Shown one piece after another: positions 49,215 to 56,941 of a stretch of DNA of 64,000 bases. The notes below the pieces were generated by a model that had not been told where the DNA came from, did not search any database, and worked only from the letters and a program-made list of their open reading frames with translations. Each line of letters opens with the position of its first letter. The stretch's first letter is position 1. Source of the stretch: an uncultured Clostridia bacterium (GTDB taxonomy: Bacteria; Bacillota; Clostridia; Christensenellales; QALW01); NCBI GenBank assembly GCA_934434555.1, contig CAKRZX010000007.1, positions 33,243 to 97,242 of the forward strand, read 5' to 3'. The translations under genes and the position numbers were made by a program.

Positions 49215-52200
49215 ATGTTCAAACTGTTTAGCTCGCCTTTGATGGACGATGCGGTTTTCGACAGGTTGGAAAAAACCGTCCGGGATGGGGTAACACCCAT
49301 CTCGGTTTTCGGCGTTTCCGACGGTCAAAAAATTCATATTGCCGCGGCAATAAAAGAGGAACATCCCCTTTTGTTCGTTGCACAGGGTGCGGTTGCCGCC
49401 GAAAAAATCAAAAACGATTTTGAATTCTATACGGGTAAAAAGGCGGTAGTGTTCCCCGAACGGGAGCAGTTTGTGGGCGCGGCGTTTCAAAGCGGCGATT
49501 CGGGCAGAAAACGAATTGAGGCGCTCTCTGATGTTTTAAGCGGCGTTGATTGCGTTATAGCCACCGCCGTGGCGGTTATGCAAAGCACCGTTCCGCCCGA
49601 AAAACTCAAAAGTCTTATAAAAACAATAAAAAAAGGCGATAACGTTGACATAAAAGACATTGCATGCGCGCTTGCCGACTGCGGATATTCAGGTGTTTCG
49701 CAGACAGAGGGCAAGGGCGAGTTTTCCGTTCACGGCGGAATAATCGATATTTTCCCGCCACATATGGAAAACTCGGTGCGCATAGATTTGTTTGATACGG
49801 AAATAGAATCAATACGGCTTGTTGACCCTGTTTCGCAACGCACGGTCGAGCGGGTAAATAAAATTGAAATTCTGCCGCTCTTTGAATCCTGCGCAAACGC
49901 AGACGACAGGGCTGCGGGCGCCGAAAGAATAAAAGAGGAACTTGCAAGATTCTGCCGCGGGTGCAAAAATCGCGAAAGCACCGCTGCGGCAACGGATAAT
50001 TTCGCGCCTATGGCTGACAGACTTGAAAACGGCGTGTACCCGAAAAATGCGGTTCAGTTTTTGCCGTATATTTATCCCGAATACACGACGTTGCTTGATT
50101 ATATGCCCGAAAACACACTTGTTGTGTGCGATGAACCCCGTATGCTTGCCGAACGCAGCACAACCGCGGAACAGGAAGAGGCGGCAAGAATCGCGTCGCT
50201 TATGGAAGAGGGCAAGGCGCTTGCCCGCCACGGCAATGCTTTCGGCGGATTTATGCGCTTTTGGCGTCAGGCGCTGAAACGGCAGACGGTTGCAATGCAG
50301 ACCATATCGGGTTCAATTCCCGAAGCGGACGCAAAGGCGATATTCACCTTTGAGGGCAGAGCAATGCAGTCGTTTCACGGCAAGCCCGAATTCTTAATAA
50401 AAGAAACAAAGATGTACCGCGACGCGGGATACAGGGTGATTCTCTGCGCGGGAACAAAGGCGCGTCAGGACAGGCTTGAAAAGGAGTTTGCCGAAAACGG
50501 CATAGGCACGCTGCCCCTGTCACGCTTTGACTGCGCGCTTCAAAACGGGCAGACAGCAATAGTTACGGGAACCGCCGCAAGAGGTTACGAATACCCCCTT
50601 GCAAAGTTCGTTTTAATAAGCGAAAACGATATTTTCGCCTTTATTAAAGAAAACCGCAAAGCTCAGACAAAGCGGAGCAAAAACTCAATAGATGCGTTTG
50701 TGGAACTTAAACCCGGAGACTGCGTTGTTCACGAAAATAACGGTATAGGTATTTTTGACGGTATAGTAAAAATAGAAACAGACGGCGTTTTAAGGGATTA
50801 TATGCTTTTGCGCTACCGTGACAACGACAAGCTTTACGTTCCGGTTGAGCAGATGAACAGGGTACAGAAGTATATTGCACCTGACGATAATGCACCGAAG
50901 CTCAACAAATTAGGTACGCAGGATTGGACAAAAACAAAGGCAAGGGTCAAAAAATCAATCGTTGATATGACCGATAAACTTGTTAAACTGTATCGTGAGC
51001 GTGAAAATACGCAGGGGATAGCGTTTGATAAGGATACGCCTTGGCAGAGGGATTTTGAAGAGGATTTCCCCTATGAGGAAACACCCGACCAACTCAGGTG
51101 CATAGCCGAAATAAAGGCGGATATGGAGTCGGGCAAAGCGATGGACAGACTGCTTTGCGGCGACGTTGGCTACGGTAAAACGGAAGTTGCGCTCCGTGCT
51201 GCATTCAAGGCGGTTATGAGCGGCAAACAGGCGGCAATACTTGCACCGACCACGATACTTGTGCAGCAGCACTATAATACACTGAAAACGCGCCTTGTAA
51301 ACTTTCAGGCGGTACGGTGCGAGTGTATATCCCGTTTCAAAACCGCAAAAGAGCAGAAGAAAATTTTAGAGGACTTAAAAAAAGGACAGATAGATATAAT
51401 TGTGGGCACGCACAGGCTGCTTGCAAAAGATGTGCAGTTCAAAAATTTAGGCTTGCTTATTGTTGACGAGGAACAGCGGTTCGGCGTGGCACATAAGGAA
51501 AAAATCAAACAGTTGAAAAGCAATATTGACGTGCTTACTCTTTCGGCAACGCCTATACCGCGAACGCTGAATATGGCGCTTTCGGGGATAAGGGATATGT
51601 CGCTTCTTGAAACTCCGCCGGCGGAGAGATATCCGGTACAGACATACGTTACCGAGTATTCCGACACCCTTGTCCGCGACGCGATTGTGCGCGAAATGCA
51701 GCGGGGCGGGCAGGTTTATTACCTGTATAACCGCATACAGGATATAGACCTTGCCGCATCAAGGATAAAAAAACTTGTGCCGGAAGCACGAATAGCCGTA
51801 GGTCACGGGCAAATGGAGGAAAAGGCGCTTGATGAGATGATTACGGGGTTTTATAACGGCGAATACGATGTACTTCTCTGCACTACGATAATCGAAAACG
51901 GCGTGGATATTCCCGGCGCAAACACTCTTATCGTTGAGGATTCGCAGCGGTTCGGGCTTGCGCAGTTATATCAGTTGCGGGGGCGTGTGGGCAGGTCAAA
52001 CAGGCTTGCGTATGCATATTTCACCGTGCCCGCACGGCGCAGTATCGGTGAGGATGCGGTAAAGCGACTCAGCGCCATAGAAGAGTTTACCCAAATGGGA
52101 TCAGGCTTCAAAATTGCTATGCGCGACCTTGAAATCCGCGGTGCGGGAAACCTGCTTGGGGGCGAGCAGCACGGACATATGTCGAAAATCGGCTACGAAC

Positions 52201-52694
52201 TCTACTGCCGTATGATTAAGGAAACCGTCGACGAATCCTTGGGTAAAAAGAAAAAAGAGGAAAAGAAAACTGCGGTTGAAATTAAGATAAACGCCTATAT
52301 CAGCGATGAATATGTTCCCGATGAGGCGGTCAAGTTTGCGCTTTACAGAAAGATTTCCGATATTATGTCCGTTGAGGATGCAGAGGATATCCGCGAGGAA
52401 ATGCGCGACAGATTCGGCGAAATTCCCGCAGAGTGCGAAAATCTTATCCGCATTTCCTATATCCGCGCGGCAGCAAGCGGCGCGGGAGTAAGCGTTATAA
52501 GGGATGAAAAGGGCAATATAGTGCTTTTGTTCCCCAATCCCGACCTGTCGCGTATTTCCCGCGGAGCGGAAAAACTAAGGGATAAGTGCATTATTACGGC
52601 AGGGACAACGTTTGCGGCGGTGCTTAAAACAAAGGGGCTTGCCGATAAAGATAAACTTGAATTGCTTCAAACGTTCCTTGATAATATTGCGTAA
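49215..52694 (+). CDS. mfd: Transcription-repair coupling factor Mfd
   Basis: DNA translocase that removes stalled RNA polymerase and recruits UvrA. The 1159 residues: UvrB-like N-terminal part, polymerase-interacting CarD-like domain (about 495-560, KPGDCVVHENNGIGIFDG), helicase motor with Walker A GDVGYGKTEVALRAA, DEEQRFG box, LSATPIPRTL, the GHGQMEE and QLRGRVGRS motifs, and the C-terminal TRCF regulatory domain. Start ATG at 49215 is three bases after pth. Confidence 0.97.
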   Translation: MFKLFSSPLMDDAVFDRLEKTVRDGVTPISVFGVSDGQKIHIAAAIKEEHPLLFVAQGAVAAEKIKNDFEFYTGKKAVVFPEREQFVGAAFQSGDSGRKRIEALSDVLSGVDCVIATAVAVMQSTVPPEKLKSLIKTIKKGDNVDIKDIACALADCGYSGVSQTEGKGEFSVHGGIIDIFPPHMENSVRIDLFDTEIESIRLVDPVSQRTVERVNKIEILPLFESCANADDRAAGAERIKEELARFCRGCKNRESTAAATDNFAPMADRLENGVYPKNAVQFLPYIYPEYTTLLDYMPENTLVVCDEPRMLAERSTTAEQEEAARIASLMEEGKALARHGNAFGGFMRFWRQALKRQTVAMQTISGSIPEADAKAIFTFEGRAMQSFHGKPEFLIKETKMYRDAGYRVILCAGTKARQDRLEKEFAENGIGTLPLSRFDCALQNGQTAIVTGTAARGYEYPLAKFVLISENDIFAFIKENRKAQTKRSKNSIDAFVELKPGDCVVHENNGIGIFDGIVKIETDGVLRDYMLLRYRDNDKLYVPVEQMNRVQKYIAPDDNAPKLNKLGTQDWTKTKARVKKSIVDMTDKLVKLYRERENTQGIAFDKDTPWQRDFEEDFPYEETPDQLRCIAEIKADMESGKAMDRLLCGDVGYGKTEVALRAAFKAVMSGKQAAILAPTTILVQQHYNTLKTRLVNFQAVRCECISRFKTAKEQKKILEDLKKGQIDIIVGTHRLLAKDVQFKNLGLLIVDEEQRFGVAHKEKIKQLKSNIDVLTLSATPIPRTLNMALSGIRDMSLLETPPAERYPVQTYVTEYSDTLVRDAIVREMQRGGQVYYLYNRIQDIDLAASRIKKLVPEARIAVGHGQMEEKALDEMITGFYNGEYDVLLCTTIIENGVDIPGANTLIVEDSQRFGLAQLYQLRGRVGRSNRLAYAYFTVPARRSIGEDAVKRLSAIEEFTQMGSGFKIAMRDLEIRGAGNLLGGEQHGHMSKIGYELYCRMIKETVDESLGKKKKEEKKTAVEIKINAYISDEYVPDEAVKFALYRKISDIMSVEDAEDIREEMRDRFGEIPAECENLIRISYIRAAASGAGVSVIRDEKGNIVLLFPNPDLSRISRGAEKLRDKCIITAGTTFAAVLKTKGLADKDKLELLQTFLDNIA

Positions 52695-52727
52695 ACCTGA
52701 AAAAACAGTGAAAACGGAAAAAAATGC

Positions 52728-52756
52728 TTGATATTAACCGTTTTTTAATGTATAAT
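52728..52756 (+). promoter_or_regulatory. Sigma-A promoter of the foldase gene
   Basis: TTGATA (52728-52733), 17-base spacer, TATAAT (52751-52756), 28 bases before the start codon. Confidence 0.85.
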
Positions 52757-52784
52757 ATATTTACTTGCATCACGGAGGTTTTTT

Positions 52785-54173
52785 ATGAAAAAATTTATTT
52801 CGGCGGCTCTTGCCCTTGTAATTGCAATCGGCTTGTTTTCGGGCTGCACTCTTGTTTCAAAGGATGACAGTAAGGTTGTTGTTGCAACCGTAAACGGTGT
52901 GCCGATACTTAAAGAAAAGTATAACGAAATGTATAATTACAGTATATATATGTATACTTCGTATTACAAGCTTGATTCCGCTACTGCGGCAAAATACATA
53001 AACAAAACAAGCCTGCTGGAACAACTTGTTCAGGATGAACTTTTAAGGCAAAAGGCGGAAGAAGCCGGATATTTTAATTTTACCGACGAGCACAGGACGG
53101 CAGCACAGGAAACGGTCGACAAGGACAAGCAGACCTATATCGACAATCTTGTTGAAGAGTTTACAAAAGCGTTTGAAGGCAAAGAAGTAAAAGGCAAGAA
53201 TGAGGGCGAGAGCGATAAGGACTATTTTGTTCGCATTGCAACCGAAAAGTATCTTAAAAATCTTAAAGAGAACGGCACAAGTGAAGAAGAGATGTTGCAG
53301 GAGCAGCTTAAAACCGATGCCGTTCAGCGTTTTAAGGACGATAAACTTAAAGATGTTACTGTGCTTGATGCCGATGTTTTAACAAAATATAACGAATTGT
53401 ACGAAAGCCAGAAACAGGAACTTACAACCGATAAGTTGTTTGTTTCGGGCTGGAATCAGGGATACGTAAAATCGTCTTCCGACAGCAATAAACAGGTTTC
53501 CTGCGACCCGATGATTTACTATCGCGCGGGATATTCGCTTGTAATGCAGATTCTCATTAAGTTCGAGGAAGACGATGTAAAAACTCTTCAAGGGTATGTT
53601 GACAGCATTTCTAACTGCGACGAGACCATTGAAGATAACAAAAAGAAAATAGAAGAAGAAACCGATGAAGCCAAAAAGGCTGAATATCAGCAGCTCATAG
53701 ACAACGCCGAGGCGGAAAAGAAGGGCTTGCAGGACAAGTATAACACTGCTTTGACCGGCGCAAAGTCCAAGATTCAGTCAAAGACCGACGAAGTTTATAA
53801 TTCGGTTAAGGACGCTGACGAAGCAAAATTCATCGAGGTTATAGTTGATAAGAGTGAAGATACCGGTATGCAGACCGAAGAAGCGGCTAAAAAAGGTTAT
53901 CTTGTAGGTCCAGAGGACGGTATGGTTACCGAGTTCTCGCAGGCGGCAACCGCACTTAAAGCGGGCGAGGTAAGCGAGCCTGTTGCCACGTACTACGGAT
54001 ATCATATAATCCGCTCAATTAAAAACCTTAAAGAGGGCAAAGTTGATTTTGAGGACGTAAAAGACGAAATCACCGAGCAGCTTACCACCGAAAAGAAAAA
54101 CACCGAGTGGAATTCAATGATTGAAACGTGGAAGTCGGAATCAAAGATTAAGACTTACGAAAACAAACTGTAA
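52785..54173 (+). CDS. PrsA/SurA-like peptidyl-prolyl isomerase lipoprotein
   Basis: Extracytosolic foldase of 462 residues. Signal peptide with lipobox LFSGC (Cys near 21), a SurA-N-like helical part (VVVATVNGVPILKEKYNEMY), a long charged coiled-coil stretch (about 265-330, rich in E, K and D) and a parvulin domain near 340-420 with AAKKGYLVGPEDGMV and YYGYHIIR. The coiled-coil insert is longer than in Bacillus PrsA. Start ATG after GGAGG. Confidence 0.88.
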   Translation: MKKFISAALALVIAIGLFSGCTLVSKDDSKVVVATVNGVPILKEKYNEMYNYSIYMYTSYYKLDSATAAKYINKTSLLEQLVQDELLRQKAEEAGYFNFTDEHRTAAQETVDKDKQTYIDNLVEEFTKAFEGKEVKGKNEGESDKDYFVRIATEKYLKNLKENGTSEEEMLQEQLKTDAVQRFKDDKLKDVTVLDADVLTKYNELYESQKQELTTDKLFVSGWNQGYVKSSSDSNKQVSCDPMIYYRAGYSLVMQILIKFEEDDVKTLQGYVDSISNCDETIEDNKKKIEEETDEAKKAEYQQLIDNAEAEKKGLQDKYNTALTGAKSKIQSKTDEVYNSVKDADEAKFIEVIVDKSEDTGMQTEEAAKKGYLVGPEDGMVTEFSQAATALKAGEVSEPVATYYGYHIIRSIKNLKEGKVDFEDVKDEITEQLTTEKKNTEWNSMIETWKSESKIKTYENKL

Positions 54174-54180
54174 AACCCAA

Positions 54181-54207
54181 AAAGAGCCTTTCGGGGCTCT
54201 TTTTTTA
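54181..54207 (+). terminator. Terminator of the foldase gene
   Basis: AGAGCC / GGCTCT stem with TTTCGG loop and seven T. It reaches the stop codon of the convergent gene. Confidence 0.85.
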
Positions 54208-54795
54208 TTGCGTAAGGGGCGACGGGTAGAACGGCGAAACGGCAAATGAATTCTGCGTTTGCACGGATCGCACGGCTGCCGAATTGTATTCTATGGGACC
54301 TGCATAGAGCAGTGAAACGGGCATACAGGCTGTAATATAGCATATTACCACGCCGTCGGTCAGGCACGTAAATAAGCCGGAAGAAGCGCTCTCAAAATTA
54401 TCGGAAAAATAAGAATAATGTACAGTAAAATCAAAGGGCCATACGGAATCTTCCGGCAGTTTCATACGGGCGCAGAACGGCACGGACAGATTTCCCGCCG
54501 CAGTGCGGCTTGAACCCTGGTAAACGTATGTCAGGGTGCCGGGAAGCATAAGGTCGCCGCAGACGTCCACAAAGCCGTCACTGTAACGGGGCGTAAGCGA
54601 AACAGAAGTTATGCCCGATGCAACGCCCGTTCCGCCGGCATAAAGGGGCGTGATAAGCGATTGGTCGTAGGGGAGCGCGGCAATAAAGTTAAATCGGCTT
54701 CGGTCAAAATCCTCACGCACATTGTCAAAAATCCTTGTAGCAAGTATAGGCACCGTTACCCGGTTGTCGTTTATTCCTCTTGAACAGTTACTCAT
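54205..54795 (-). CDS. Conserved-looking protein of unknown function
   Basis: 196 residues, no signal peptide or helix, starting MSNCSRGINDNRVTVPILATR. The sequence is rich in beta-strand patterns with scattered Cys (GFVDVCGDLMLPGTLTYVYQ, LFTCLTDGVVICYITAC). I do not recognise the family; the pattern would suit a spore-coat or surface-assembly protein, but that is a guess. Start ATG follows GGAGGG and a good promoter, so expression is likely. Confidence 0.65.
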   Translation of the reverse strand: MSNCSRGINDNRVTVPILATRIFDNVREDFDRSRFNFIAALPYDQSLITPLYAGGTGVASGITSVSLTPRYSDGFVDVCGDLMLPGTLTYVYQGSSRTAAGNLSVPFCARMKLPEDSVWPFDFTVHYSYFSDNFESASSGLFTCLTDGVVICYITACMPVSLLYAGPIEYNSAAVRSVQTQNSFAVSPFYPSPLTQ

Positions 54796-54824
54796 ATTTT
54801 TACCCTCCGCAAATTTATATTACC

Positions 54825-54854
54825 ATTATATGCGGGAAGATTAAAAAGATACAA
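54825..54854 (-). promoter_or_regulatory. Promoter of the 54795 gene
   Basis: - strand TTGTAT (54854-54849), 18-base spacer, TATAAT (54830-54825). Confidence 0.65.
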
Positions 54855-54891
54855 AGAAAAGACCCCCGAAAGCGTTCAGCTCTCGGGGGTC
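54853..54891 (-). terminator. Terminator of the 55837-54911 surface-protein gene
   Basis: On the - strand GACCCCCGA pairs with TCGGGGGTC (54891-54861), then TTTTCTTTG. Confidence 0.85.
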
Positions 54892-54910
54892 AGTCAGTTA
54901 TGCATCAAGA

Positions 54911-55837
54911 TTATTTCTTTTTCTTAACAATTATAAAACCTGCTGCACCGGCTGCGATAAGTACGCAAACGGGAACGAGAATGTAAACAAGCAGATAACT
55001 GTTACCGCTTTTTGTTGCCGGGGCGGGTGTTGTGTTTGTGCCGCCGTTTGCCGTGCCGTTATTGTTATCGGGAGCGGGAGTAACGATTTCTGTCTTTTCG
55101 GCTGCGGGGAATGCTTTTGAAACAGCATCTTCGGTAAGATAAGAAATGTCAGTCTTGACCATTTCTTCAACTTCTTCGTTGGGGTCTTCAAATTCGTCGT
55201 CACGGTAAATTCCGAAATCATCAAAATCAAGCGTGGTATCTTTTTTCAGCGTATCAACGCAGAACCACCAGGAGTGGTCATCTATAAGTGACTCCGGGTC
55301 AACGTCAAAAGGCGTCGAAACAAAGAGAATCCACTTGTTTTCGTCGGGTTCGCCGCAAGTTGCCGAAGTAGAACCGTAAAAGTTGCCGCTGCCTCTGTCA
55401 ACAATGAAGGGGAACACGTCGGTTCCGCTGATATCCGCTTCTTTGCCGCGAACGACAAAGGCACTCTTGCCGGCGAAAGAGGGGTCGCTTGAACGCATAT
55501 AGACCGCAATGCGGTAAGTGCCCTCGCCTGCTTCCTTTAAGAACGGATAAATGTTGATTGCGGGGGAATACCATGACTGCTCAATTTTTGCCTGAATATA
55601 ATTCTTTCCCGTGTGACCGCCGTCGGTCTTCAATTCTATTCCGTTCGTATCTCCGCCTGTCGAGCTTACCAAACGAAACCATCCTGTGTCGGTTATTGAC
55701 TTTGCGTCCTCAAAACCGCTGTTCTTTGCGTCAACATAATTTTCGGCTGTTATTCCGCCTTCCTTTTCCGCAAAAACGGGCAGACAACTTAAACTTAAAA
55801 TAAGTGCTGCCGCAATGACTGAAACAAATTTCTTCAT
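54911..55837 (-). CDS. Membrane-anchored secreted protein with carbohydrate-binding-like domain
   Basis: 308 residues: signal peptide (1-23, ending VFAEKE), a jelly-roll-like domain (about 35-210; NSGFEDAKSITDTGWFR at its start, WILFVSTPFDVD, TLDFDDFGIYRDDEFEDPNE at its end) of the kind seen in carbohydrate-binding modules of the CBM4_9 group, a linker with TPAPDNNNGT and TTPAPATKSG, one C-terminal helix (about 282-303) and a KKKK tail. Anchor and TPAP linker match the protein at 18587-20140. Start ATG after AAGGAGG. Confidence 0.72.
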   Translation of the reverse strand: MKKFVSVIAAALILSLSCLPVFAEKEGGITAENYVDAKNSGFEDAKSITDTGWFRLVSSTGGDTNGIELKTDGGHTGKNYIQAKIEQSWYSPAINIYPFLKEAGEGTYRIAVYMRSSDPSFAGKSAFVVRGKEADISGTDVFPFIVDRGSGNFYGSTSATCGEPDENKWILFVSTPFDVDPESLIDDHSWWFCVDTLKKDTTLDFDDFGIYRDDEFEDPNEEVEEMVKTDISYLTEDAVSKAFPAAEKTEIVTPAPDNNNGTANGGTNTTPAPATKSGNSYLLVYILVPVCVLIAAGAAGFIIVKKKK

Positions 55838-55883
55838 ACTTTCCTCCTTGAAAAAAATTGATGTTTGTTCATCATATGCAATT

Positions 55884-55913
55884 ATTATACCACATCAATA
55901 TGACGTTTGTAAA
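55884..55913 (-). promoter_or_regulatory. Promoter of the 55837 surface-protein gene
   Basis: - strand TTTACA (55913-55908), 18-base spacer, TATAAT (55889-55884). Confidence 0.6.
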
Positions 55914-55992
55914 TACCTAATTTTTATTTTTTTAAGTAATATTGTACTTTAACCGGCTGTATAATATAGAAAAACAGAAAAGAGGTCTGATT

Positions 55993-56454
55993 ATGAAAAA
56001 AATTATGCCGGTTTTAATTGCTTTATTGCTTGCATTTTCACTTTCCGCGTGCGGGAGAAATACGGCTGACAGCACGGAGCGGGGCAGTGTCGTTTTTACC
56101 GTTGTTGACGGAATTACGGGTTTGCCCATTGAGGGAGCAAGGGTCGTTTTGCCGGAAAACAAGTGCGAGTTTACAACCGATGATTTAGGCAAAACCGAAG
56201 AAATGAATGTTGCGGTTTCCCGCGACGACAGATATACATATCCGCAGGAATACGGTACGTTTTCGGTGCTTGCGTTCAAAGAGGGATACAGCGATTACGC
56301 ACTCTTTTATGCTCAGATTCGTCCGGGCGAAAAGCGCAATATGAAGATATTTATGTTTTCTTCCGATTCGCCCCTGTCAAAAGGTCTGCCCATTGCGATT
56401 ATAGAAAGTCCCGATGACGATTGGGTGGGCGAGTACATTGTGAGGAATAAATGA
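55993..56454 (+). CDS. Lipoprotein with carboxypeptidase-regulatory-like domain
   Basis: 153 residues. A signal peptide ends in the lipobox LSAC (Cys near 19). The mature part has VVFTVVDGITGLPIEGARVVL (in part), TTDDLGKT and VLAFKEGYSDYA, the pattern of a seven-strand CarboxypepD_reg/Cna-B-like fold often used as a surface stalk or ligand-binding module. ATG at 55993 follows GAGGTC; an earlier ATG at 55942 lacks a ribosome-binding site and precedes the -10 box TATAAT near 55960. Confidence 0.72.
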   Translation: MKKIMPVLIALLLAFSLSACGRNTADSTERGSVVFTVVDGITGLPIEGARVVLPENKCEFTTDDLGKTEEMNVAVSRDDRYTYPQEYGTFSVLAFKEGYSDYALFYAQIRPGEKRNMKIFMFSSDSPLSKGLPIAIIESPDDDWVGEYIVRNK

Positions 56455-56467
56455 ATGTGTATAACAA

Positions 56468-56541
56468 TGAATAAATATGCATAAAAAATATGCCGAAAAA
56501 CATAAAAAACACTTGACAGACGATTTTTTGCAAGATAAACT
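56468..56541 (+). promoter_or_regulatory. ARG-box-like site and promoter before the DnaA-box cluster
   Basis: TGAATAAATATGCA (56468-56481) matches 13 of 14 positions of the ARG-box core TGAATWWWWATTCA. TTGACA (56513-56518), 17-base spacer and TAAACT (56536-56541) follow. The layout is like that at 14326-14447. The transcript would at once reach a hairpin at 56554-56577. Confidence 0.5.
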
Positions 56542-56555
56542 GCAACAAAAACGAG

Positions 56556-56667
56556 TTATCCACACCTGTGGATAACTTTTTGTTTATCTGTGGACAAGTG
56601 CATTTGTCCCATAAAATGGGGATAATAATTGTGGATAACTTTTTCGCCAAAATCGGAGTTATCCACA
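56556..56667. other. DnaA-box cluster
   Basis: Four perfect TTATCCACA boxes (56556-56564 +, 56567-56575 -, 56630-56638 -, 56659-56667 +), one TTGTCCACA (56589-56597 -) and a near match TTATCCCCA (56617-56625 -). The first two form the palindrome TTATCCACACCTGTGGATAA; with one more pair on each side and a T-run it could also act as a terminator. An AT-rich stretch follows (about 56710-56900). The 56455-56941 gap of 487 bases holds no gene; 56668-56874 shows nothing further that I can name. Confidence 0.85.
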
Positions 56668-56874
56668 GTGTGATGATAAAAACCCCATTTTAACGGCTTT
56701 TGCCTGTGAATTATTTTGTTGATATTCGTTTATTAAAATAGTGTTACAGACGAAAAGAATTTGAATCAGCCTTCAAAAAGTTTAAAATTATAAAATGAAT
56801 ATTATTCAGTGTATGCATTTTTGAAAGAATAAATAATATCTCAGTAAACAGTGAATGTCAATGCAACATTACTG

Positions 56875-56903
56875 TTGATTTTTATAAAAGAAAGTTGTAT
56901 AAT
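56875..56903 (+). promoter_or_regulatory. Sigma-A promoter of the GH95 gene
   Basis: TTGATT (56875-56880), 17-base spacer, TATAAT (56898-56903), 38 bases before the start codon. Confidence 0.8.
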
Positions 56904-56941
56904 AGGTGCACACGAGACTTTGGAGATACAGGGGGCGTAAT

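Noticed and set aside
56556..56900. Chromosomal origin of replication
   Set aside because: DnaA boxes and AT-rich DNA fit, but no origin-linked gene is near and gene direction does not change; recorded as a DnaA-box cluster instead.
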